This document shows positions 5,765 through 11,164 of a DNA stretch of 11,164 bases, piece after piece. The stretch covers positions 1-11,164 of the forward strand of contig JAIRMY010000093.1 in assembly GCA_031258335.1 (NCBI GenBank), written 5' to 3'. Position numbers and translations under genes: made by a program. The stretch's first letter is position 1, and each line of letters begins with the position of its first letter. Under the pieces are notes generated by a model. The model had not been told where the DNA came from, made no database searches, and saw only the letters and a program-made list of their open reading frames with translations. The DNA comes from Spirochaetaceae bacterium (lineage in GTDB: Bacteria > Spirochaetota > Spirochaetia > Treponematales > Breznakiellaceae).

Positions 5765-7987
5765 ATGGCGGGGCGCTCTGAAAATTCCTCGTCATTCGCG
5801 CTGCTCGATGAACGCATACAACGCTGGATTTGGCGGCATGAATGGACGGAACTCCGCGAGGTTCAGGAACGCGCCATTCCGGTAATATTAAAGGCTGAGG
5901 ACGACGCGCTGCTTGCCTCGGCAACGGCGAGCGGCAAAACGGAAGCCGCCTTCTTGCCCATACTCTCACGTCAGCTTAACCTTCCGGCTTTGGGGCTGAC
6001 GATTTACATCAGCCCGCTCACCGCGCTCATCAACGATCAGTTCAGCCGGCTCACCGAACTCTGCGGGCGGCTCATGATACCGGTACACCCGTGGCACGCG
6101 GGAATCTCAGCCTCGGTAAAAAAACATTTTTTTGAAAACCCGCAAGGCGTTCTTTTGATTACGCCGGAATCGCTGGAGGCGCTTTTCTGCAATCATGGTT
6201 TTGAAGTCCGGCGTCTGTTTTCCGGCGTACAGTACATAGTCGTCGATGAATTACACTCGTTCATAGGAAGCGAGCGCGGGAAGCAGGTTCAAACCCTCCT
6301 ACACCTGATAGACTTACGGACGCAGAAAAAAGTTACCCGCATAGGTTTGTCGGCGACACTGGGGGACATGAAACTTGCCTCGGCTTATCTCTCCGGTTTT
6401 GGCGCGTACAAGAGGCATTGCGAAATCATAGAGGCGGACGATGCGGAGGGCAGGAAGATAAAAATTCTGCTAAAAGGCATACGCCAAAGTTTAAGCGCGG
6501 GTGATGGAACGGATGACGAGACGGATGACGGGATGGATACGGAAGCGACTTTCAGCGCGGCGCATGAGATCGCCTCGCATCTCTTTGAAAAGTTGTTGAA
6601 CGGCAATAACCTGATTTTTCCGAACTCGCGGAGCAAGGTGGAATTCTACACGCATGTCCTGTCCGGTCTGTGCGAAAAATCCGGCATACCGAATCAGTTC
6701 TACGCCCACCACGGGAATCTGTCAAAAGAGATTCGTAACGAGGCGGAAGAGGCGCTCAGAGCGGGCGAACATGGGGCGACCGTGGTATGCACGAATACGC
6801 TTGAGCTGGGAATAGACATAGGCTGCATAAATACCGTGGCGCAGATAGAGCCGCCGCCCTCGGTGGCAAGCCTCCGCCAGCGTGTAGGCCGTTCCGGGCG
6901 GCGAACTGGCGAGGCTCAAGTCTTGCGTGCCTTTACCATAGAGGAACCCTTGCAAAACGATGCCCATATCTTTTCGCGCCTAAAAGAAAGCACATTCCAG
7001 ATGTGCGCCTGCATAACGCTGCTCCTCGAAGGCTGGTGCGAAGCGCCTCGTCCCGCCGGGCTTCACCTTTCGACGCTGACGCAGCAGATCCTTGCATTGA
7101 TAGCCGAAAAGGGCGGGGTATTTCCCGATGCCGCCTACGACGAGCTTTGTGAAAGCGGACCGTTTGACGCGGTCTCGGACGATGATTTTAACAGCCTCGT
7201 ACTGGGACTCATGGACCGTGAGTTTGTCGAACAGGATAACAACGGACTCCTCCTTTTCACGGAAAAGGGCGAGCGTGTGGCGGGGCATTTCTCGTTTTAC
7301 GCGGCATTCGCGTCCGAAACCGAGTACCGCATCGTGAACGGGGACAAGACTCTGGGGACGCTGCCCGTGAGCTCAAGTTTACAGGTAAACGACTTCATCA
7401 TATTTGCCGGAAAAAGCTGGCGCGTAAAGAGCATCAACGACTCGAATCGTACGATAGAGGTAACATTTTACGGGCAGGGAAGGCCGCCGGTTTTTACCGG
7501 AAGCGGTTTCCGCATAGACACGGCGGTACGCAAACGTATGCGCGAACTTTACGAATCTGATTATTTGCCGCCCTTTGCCGATGCCGCCGCTCAAAATTTT
7601 TTGCGCGAGGGGCGCGAGCAGTTTCGCCTTTACAATTTGTACGAAAAAGAAATTGTAGAACAGGGGCGCGACACGGTTATACTGACATGGCTAGGCGACG
7701 GCGCGAACCATACCCTGCAAATACTGTTGAAGTACCACGAGGTTACCGCTTATACAGGCGGGCTCGGACTCACCGTACCGGGCAAGTGCGGCAGAGAAGT
7801 AAGCGCCGTCCTTGACATGATAAAAGACAACCCCCGCCCTCCGCTCTCAAAGGCGCTGGGAAAATCAGAAAATTTATTCGTAGAAAAATGGGACTGGACG
7901 CTGCCCCGCGAATTACTGATAAAAAACTACGCCAGCCTCTACCTTGCGTTTAGCGAAGCGGAGGACTGGCTTAACAATCATGTTTGA
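5765..7987 (+). CDS. sngC: Lhr/BrxHI-like superfamily 2 helicase, Shango SngC-like
   Basis: This is a 740-residue DEAD/DEAH-type helicase of the Lhr subgroup. RecA domain 1 carries motif I ATASGKTE (53-60), Ia SPLTALINDQ (83-92), LLITPESLE (130-138), motif II DELH (161-164) and motif III SAT (196-198). RecA domain 2 has NLIFPNSRSKVE (282-293), YAHHGNLSKEIR (313-324), motif V CTNTLELGIDIG (342-353) and motif VI QRVGRSGRR (372-380). The region after about 400 probably holds winged-helix and accessory domains, as in Lhr-core proteins. All catalytic motifs look intact. An Asp/Glu-rich insert (about 247-260) lies between the RecA domains. The ATG follows the sngB stop with no gap. In Shango the corresponding helicase is SngC; BrxHI is the BREX counterpart. 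The substrate, presumably DNA or an RNA-DNA hybrid, is inferred from the family. Confidence 0.9.
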   Translation: MAGRSENSSSFALLDERIQRWIWRHEWTELREVQERAIPVILKAEDDALLASATASGKTEAAFLPILSRQLNLPALGLTIYISPLTALINDQFSRLTELCGRLMIPVHPWHAGISASVKKHFFENPQGVLLITPESLEALFCNHGFEVRRLFSGVQYIVVDELHSFIGSERGKQVQTLLHLIDLRTQKKVTRIGLSATLGDMKLASAYLSGFGAYKRHCEIIEADDAEGRKIKILLKGIRQSLSAGDGTDDETDDGMDTEATFSAAHEIASHLFEKLLNGNNLIFPNSRSKVEFYTHVLSGLCEKSGIPNQFYAHHGNLSKEIRNEAEEALRAGEHGATVVCTNTLELGIDIGCINTVAQIEPPPSVASLRQRVGRSGRRTGEAQVLRAFTIEEPLQNDAHIFSRLKESTFQMCACITLLLEGWCEAPRPAGLHLSTLTQQILALIAEKGGVFPDAAYDELCESGPFDAVSDDDFNSLVLGLMDREFVEQDNNGLLLFTEKGERVAGHFSFYAAFASETEYRIVNGDKTLGTLPVSSSLQVNDFIIFAGKSWRVKSINDSNRTIEVTFYGQGRPPVFTGSGFRIDTAVRKRMRELYESDYLPPFADAAAQNFLREGREQFRLYNLYEKEIVEQGRDTVILTWLGDGANHTLQILLKYHEVTAYTGGLGLTVPGKCGREVSAVLDMIKDNPRPPLSKALGKSENLFVEKWDWTLPRELLIKNYASLYLAFSEAEDWLNNHV

Positions 7988-8028
7988 AGCATGTTGAACC
8001 ACAATGATAATGTCCTATAAATACCACA

Positions 8029-8049
8029 ATAGAAATATCCGGTTTCTAT
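8029..8049 (+). repeat. Short inverted repeat after the helicase gene
   Basis: ATAGAAA (8029-8035) pairs perfectly with TTTCTAT (8043-8049) around a seven-base loop, 41 bases past the helicase stop. A short TTTT follows at 8054-8057. The stem is A+T rich and would be a weak terminator at best. Confidence 0.25.
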
Positions 8050-8072
8050 CGGGTTTTAACAAATAACGGGAC

Positions 8073-8109
8073 GAAGTAATAATGACTGTCAATAACTAGC
8101 GATTACTTC
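8073..8109. repeat. Inverted repeat GAAGTAAT/ATTACTTC
   Basis: GAAGTAAT (8073-8080) and ATTACTTC (8102-8109) are exact inverted copies separated by 21 bases. It is seen directly in the sequence; it could be a protein-binding site or a loose hairpin. No T-run follows, so it is not a good terminator. Confidence 0.35.
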
Positions 8110-8146
8110 ACCCCCTAAGGGCGTTAATTCACAGGCAAAAAGATCA

Positions 8147-8181
8147 CCCCTTTGGATAAAACGTAAAAAAGGGGACATTTT
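8147..8181 (+). terminator. Possible terminator between the helicase and dctP
   Basis: CCCCTTT (8147-8153) pairs with AAAGGGG (8168-8174) around a 14-base loop, and ACATTTT follows. A stem of seven pairs with four G-C pairs at its base and a short T-rich tail is the most terminator-like structure in this gap, though the loop is long and the T-run short. Confidence 0.35.
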
Positions 8182-8189
8182 AATTGCGC

Positions 8190-8209
8190 CTTGACAGCCG
8201 TCTTGACAG
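8190..8209 (+). repeat. Direct repeat CTTGACAG upstream of the dctP promoter
   Basis: CTTGACAG occurs at 8190-8197 and again at 8202-8209, a 12-base period. Both copies contain a perfect TTGACA -35 hexamer, but neither has a good -10 at 16-18 bases. They sit 15-40 bases upstream of the better promoter, where a transcriptional activator would bind. Confidence 0.4.
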
Positions 8210-8223
8210 ACCACAGAAATAGC

Positions 8224-8252
8224 TTGCCATTTTTGGGACAGTCTGCTAAAAT
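8224..8252 (+). promoter_or_regulatory. Sigma70-type promoter for dctPQM
   Basis: TTGCCA (8224-8229, five of six matches to TTGACA) is followed by a 17-base spacer and TAAAAT (8247-8252, five of six matches to TATAAT). A TGC just before the -10 (8244-8246) gives an extended -10. The predicted start of transcription is near 8259, leaving a leader of about 57 bases before the dctP ATG. This promoter suggests that the transporter operon is transcribed separately from the helicase operon. Confidence 0.6.
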
Positions 8253-8259
8253 AACATCA

Positions 8260-8272
8260 GTGATTTAATCAC
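8260..8272. promoter_or_regulatory. Palindromic operator candidate at the dctP start site
   Basis: GTGATT (8260-8265), one T, then AATCAC (8267-8272) form a perfect 13-base palindrome beginning at the predicted transcription start. This position is typical of a repressor operator. The half-site spacing does not fit CRP (GTGA-N6-TCAC; here five bases). A GntR-type or other ligand-responsive regulator is possible but no regulator gene is in the window. Confidence 0.5.
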
Positions 8273-8315
8273 ATAAAGTTCTTATCTCACTATTCGTATG
8301 TGTATGGAGGAAATT

Positions 8316-9332
8316 ATGAAAATGGCAAAAATGTTTTTTTGCTGTGCTGTCGTCGCGCTTGTAGCCGGCGGCGGCGTGTTTGCGAACGGCGGTGGACAAC
8401 AGTCCGGCAGCAAGGAAAGCCCAAAGATAACGGTTACCTTCGCAGGGACCGAGGCGCCCACAACCGGGCAGAGCCGGATGATGCAGGAAGTCGCGGATAA
8501 ACTGAACGCGACTGGCCGCTTTGACGCATCCGTGCAGGTGAACGGAGCGTTGTCCAACAACACCGATGACCTTGTGGCGCAGGCAAAGAGCGGGGTACCC
8601 CTTGTCGTACCGTCCGATCCGGGACGGCTCGCCTCTCAGTTCAGCATCCCCGACCTTAACATCTTGATGGCGCCCTATGTGCTCACTGACATCAGCGCCC
8701 TCGAAAAACTGCCCAATACAGCGATTTTCAAGGAATGGCAGGCGCAGCTTGAGGCGCAGGGAATCACGTTTGTAGCGGATATGTATAACGGTTTCCGTAG
8801 TTTTTACACGACAACGCCGGTAAATGGAGTCGGCGACCTCAAGGGACTCCGTATCCGCGGCTTCGGAAACAACATAGGAAACGCTCTCGCTAAGTATCTG
8901 GGCTTTGCCAATATCGGTATCTCGTGGGGCGAAGTGCTGCCCGGCATACAGCAAAAGACCCTTGACGGATGCGAGGTGCAGGTTGCCACAGCGTACGGCG
9001 CGGCAATCTACGAAGTGGCCAAGTATCTTGCGCTGAGTAAACACTACATGCTTCAGTCATCTTTCGTATGTTCCTCCAGTCTCCTCAACAGTATGCCCGA
9101 AGCGGACAGGAAAGTGTTTCTTGATACGATTCAGGAAACCGCCAAGAAGTATGGTGACATTGTCGCTTCGGAAGAAAACTCCTACTATCAACAGATGAAG
9201 GACAAAGGCGTTACCATAACCGAAGTAAATATAAAAGAGTTTGAAAACGCCATCGCCCCGCTGTATACCAACAATGACCTGGGACTTTCTCCCGGTCTCA
9301 AAGACAGACTGTTCAGAGAACTCGGCCTTTGA
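8316..9332 (+). CDS. dctP: TRAP transporter solute-binding protein DctP
   Basis: This is a secreted periplasmic binding protein of 338 residues that captures a substrate, typically an organic acid, and delivers it to the DctQM membrane unit. The signal peptide has a basic start (MKMAK), a hydrophobic core and a probable signal peptidase I site after VFA (21-23). There is no lipobox, although Cys9 and Cys10 lie in the core. DctP family features include GDLKGLRIRG, with Arg181 in the position of the conserved carboxylate-binding arginine, and FANIGISWGEVLPGIQQKTLDG followed by EVAKYLALSKHY. I chose ATG 8316 because GGAGG (8306-8310) lies five bases upstream; an in-frame ATG at 8298 would place that site inside the gene and spoil the signal peptide. 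The substrate cannot be told from sequence. Confidence 0.9.
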   Translation: MKMAKMFFCCAVVALVAGGGVFANGGGQQSGSKESPKITVTFAGTEAPTTGQSRMMQEVADKLNATGRFDASVQVNGALSNNTDDLVAQAKSGVPLVVPSDPGRLASQFSIPDLNILMAPYVLTDISALEKLPNTAIFKEWQAQLEAQGITFVADMYNGFRSFYTTTPVNGVGDLKGLRIRGFGNNIGNALAKYLGFANIGISWGEVLPGIQQKTLDGCEVQVATAYGAAIYEVAKYLALSKHYMLQSSFVCSSSLLNSMPEADRKVFLDTIQETAKKYGDIVASEENSYYQQMKDKGVTITEVNIKEFENAIAPLYTNNDLGLSPGLKDRLFRELGL

Positions 9333-9347
9333 GCCGTAACGCCGGTA

Positions 9348-9404
9348 TGGCGGGTTGTTTCGGTCAACGCTGAAGAATTAGCGTTGCGCCGGAATGACCC
9401 GCCA
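9348..9404 (+). promoter_or_regulatory. Long RNA hairpin between dctP and dctQ
   Basis: Bases 9348-9371 fold against 9380-9404 to give 24 pairs: 20 Watson-Crick and four G-U, one bulged C at 9387, and an eight-base loop (GAAGAATT). It starts 15 bases after the dctP stop and has no T-run behind it. Such intercistronic stems protect upstream message from 3' exonucleases or lower downstream expression, fitting the need for more binding protein than membrane subunits. The G-U pairs suggest function as RNA. Confidence 0.65.
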
Positions 9405-9433
9405 CCCTTATCTACGGTGCTTTTGGGGGAATC

Positions 9434-9916
9434 ATGCGAAAGGTTTACCAATTTCTCTGCAAAGCGGAGGCGGTAATTTGCGGCACGGGCTTTATTTTGC
9501 TCGTCGCGTTTGTGTTTTTGTCAGCTATTTTACGGTTTTTCCGTATTTCCATGTCATGGAACATAGATCTTGCGATGTTCCTGCTCGCATGGACGGCGTT
9601 TTTGGGTGCCGATATAGCGTGGCGCAGCGGCCAGCTTGTCGGTATAGACATAGTAACCCGCCGCCTGCCCCGCCTTCTCCAAAAAATAACCGAAATACTT
9701 ATCTACGGAATCATCTTTTGCGCGCTCGCGGTAATAGCGGTTTTCGGCATCAAACTTGCCGCCGCGGAACGGCTTAGGATGTACCAGTCCATACCGGTGC
9801 CTTATTCTCTGGTAACGCTGAGTATAGTCGTTACAGGGCTGTCTATGTCGTTGTCAACGATAATCAAGATACGCCGGGCGGTACTCAAGTGGAACTGCAA
9901 GGAGGATGAAAAATGA
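9434..9916 (+). CDS. dctQ: TRAP transporter small membrane subunit DctQ
   Basis: This is a 160-residue inner-membrane protein, the four-helix subunit of a TRAP transporter. Hydrophobic segments lie at about 13-35, 44-62, 86-108 and 123-145. The conserved DctQ block appears as DIAWRSGQLVGIDIV (60-74), equivalent to the usual region before the first cytoplasmic loop, and YQSIPVPYSLVTL (117-129) precedes the last helix. DctQ associates with DctM and helps recruit the loaded binding protein. ATG 9434 is preceded by GGGGGA (9425-9430). The stop overlaps the dctM start by four bases (ATGA), so the two are translationally coupled. Length and topology are normal for the family. Confidence 0.88.
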   Translation: MRKVYQFLCKAEAVICGTGFILLVAFVFLSAILRFFRISMSWNIDLAMFLLAWTAFLGADIAWRSGQLVGIDIVTRRLPRLLQKITEILIYGIIFCALAVIAVFGIKLAAAERLRMYQSIPVPYSLVTLSIVVTGLSMSLSTIIKIRRAVLKWNCKEDEK

Positions 9917-11164
9917 GTTTGTTGCTCATCTGTTTTGTCACTTTTTTGGTATTGGGAATGCCTATAGCCTTTGTCATAGGCATAGCCGGTTTCGCTTACT
10001 TTTCGTCTGTCCCCTTCCTTAACTACCAAACCGCCGTCCAGATGATAGTCGCCCAGAGCCAGTCATTCGCGTTCCTCGCCGTGCCTTTCTTCATCTTTGC
10101 CGGCAATCTGATGAACGTGTCCGGCATCACAGACCGCCTCTTGAGTCTTGCCCGCCTCGTAACCCGTCGTATGTACGGAGGCACGGCACAGATCAGCGTC
10201 GTGATGAGTACGCTGATGGGCGGGGTTTCCGGTTCGGCAACAGCGGATGCCGCCATGGAGACCCGCATCTTGGGCCCGGAAATGATGCGCATAGGGTACA
10301 AAAAAGGCTATATCTGCGCGGTAAACTGCGTTACCGCCCTCATTACCGCGACTATACCGCCAAGCCTCGGGCTCATCATCTTTGGTTTTGTCGGCGAAGT
10401 TTCTATAGGGAGGCTCTTTGCCGCAGGTCTTATTCCGGGTATTTTGATGATGCTATTCCTGATGGCTACCACGTCAATCACCTCCCGTATCAACAGATTC
10501 GACCCGCCGAGGAAGGATGCGCCTCCCTTGAGCGTCAGGGAAATACTCGATAACCTGAAAGAATCTATCTGGGCATTGCTATTTCCCGTCATCCTGATAG
10601 TCGGAATACGCTTCGGCGTGTTTACCCCGTCAGAATCGGGCGCTTTTGCCGTGATTTATGCAATTTTGATTGGAAAATTCGTGTACAAAGAACTGACGTG
10701 GCAGAATTTCAAGACGGCGCTCATCACGACTTTGAAGGATAACGGCGCCATCATGTTGATAATAGCGATGTCCGGGCCCTTCAGCTATGCCATAACTTGG
10801 GTAAAACTTCCGGTAGCGTTGAGCAATCTGATATTCGGCATCACGAGCAACCCGCAGGCTCTAGTCCTCATCATGCTGGGCTTCCTCTTCATAACGGGAA
10901 TGTTTGTTGACAGCAACGTCAACTTCCTGCTCTTAACACCGATTTTCCTCCCCATGGTAAAGGAAGCCGGCATAGACCCGGTGCATTTCGGCGTGTTGAT
11001 GGCGACCATAGTTACCCTCGGCGTGATGACGCCGCCCATAGGTTCGGCGCTGTACACCGTCTGCGGAATAATAGAATGCCCGCCTGAAGAGTTCACAAGG
11101 TATTCGCTGCCTTTCATGGCCGCGGTTCTCTTGGAAATGTCAATACTGGTATTCCTGCCGGATT
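9913..11164 (+). CDS. dctM: TRAP transporter large membrane subunit DctM (3' end missing)
   Basis: This reading frame stays open to the window end, giving 417 residues of a protein usually about 425-430 long, so only the last few residues are missing. It is the large, multi-helix permease subunit that carries substrate using a sodium gradient. Family motifs include AVPFFIFAGNLM (56-67), GGVSGSATADAAME (103-116) with the following ILGPEM, ATIPPSLGLIIFG (146-158), FVDSNVNFLLLTPIFLP, and GVMTPPIGSALYTVCGI near the C-terminus. ATG 9913 has a strong ribosome-binding site AAGGAGG (9899-9905), seven bases away, and overlaps the dctQ stop. No frameshift is visible. Sodium coupling is known for studied TRAP systems and is inferred here. 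Confidence 0.93.
   Translation, partial: MSLLLICFVTFLVLGMPIAFVIGIAGFAYFSSVPFLNYQTAVQMIVAQSQSFAFLAVPFFIFAGNLMNVSGITDRLLSLARLVTRRMYGGTAQISVVMSTLMGGVSGSATADAAMETRILGPEMMRIGYKKGYICAVNCVTALITATIPPSLGLIIFGFVGEVSIGRLFAAGLIPGILMMLFLMATTSITSRINRFDPPRKDAPPLSVREILDNLKESIWALLFPVILIVGIRFGVFTPSESGAFAVIYAILIGKFVYKELTWQNFKTALITTLKDNGAIMLIIAMSGPFSYAITWVKLPVALSNLIFGITSNPQALVLIMLGFLFITGMFVDSNVNFLLLTPIFLPMVKEAGIDPVHFGVLMATIVTLGVMTPPIGSALYTVCGIIECPPEEFTRYSLPFMAAVLLEMSILVFLPD

Noticed and set aside
4472..7987. A BREX locus
   Set aside because: The ATPase and helicase are BrxD/BrxHI-like, but no PglX methylase, PglZ phosphatase or BrxC/PglY lies in the window, and a TerB protein precedes them instead.
8298..8315. 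Upstream ATG at 8298 as the dctP start
   Set aside because: It would place the GGAGG ribosome-binding site inside the gene and add acidic residues to the signal peptide; ATG 8316 has ideal spacing.
8265..9044. A 259-codon open frame on the minus strand opposite dctP
   Set aside because: It lies wholly within or across the start of a well-supported dctP gene, shows no recognisable domain, and crosses the promoter region. The G+C-rich codons of dctP explain the open antisense frame.
9394..9777. A 127-codon + strand frame overlapping dctQ
   Set aside because: It overlaps DctQ in another frame and its product lacks membrane segments or a family motif, whereas the DctQ frame has normal topology and coupling to dctM.

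Overview
The window looks like a chromosomal or accessory segment from a bacterium of moderate-to-high GC. My best guess is a spirochaete of the Treponema type. The clue is the secreted binding protein's signal peptide, which ends in VFANGGGQQ, a style I associate with treponemal solute-binding proteins. MoxR-DUF58 pairs are also common in spirochaetes. No rRNA or other marker is present, so the taxonomy is an inference.

Layout: (1) Positions 1-229 hold an orphan scrap, then a very abnormal poly-G/poly-C tract (58-141) that may be an assembly artefact, then a hairpin just before the first gene. (2) Positions 230-2204 hold a MoxR-type AAA+ ATPase and a DUF58 (vWA-like, MIDAS-bearing) protein separated by one base. 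(3) Positions 2274-7987 hold three tightly packed genes: a TerB_N/TerB_C protein, a BrxD-family (DUF2791) P-loop ATPase and an Lhr/BrxHI-like superfamily 2 helicase. This trio matches, from memory, the anti-phage system Shango (SngA TerB protein, SngB ATPase, SngC helicase). (4) Positions 7988-8315 are non-coding, with several inverted repeats, a good sigma70-type promoter and a perfect palindrome. (5) Positions 8316-11164 hold a TRAP transporter operon, dctP-dctQ-dctM, with dctM cut by the window end. A 24-base-pair hairpin lies between dctP and dctQ.

All genes are on the + strand. The most interesting block is 230-7987. A MoxR-vWA chaperone pair, which in Bat-type operons would be followed by more vWA and TPR genes, is instead followed after 69 bases by a Shango-like trio. 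MoxR/vWA pairs remodel protein complexes, TerB domains are adaptors in Ter networks, and BrxD/BrxHI-type pairs occur in DNA-targeting defence. The five genes could therefore form an extended defence system, in which the MoxR-DUF58 pair assembles or activates the TerB-ATPase-helicase complex. That functional link is an inference from order and spacing only. The TRAP operon has its own promoter and is probably unrelated metabolic DNA marking the downstream edge of the island.
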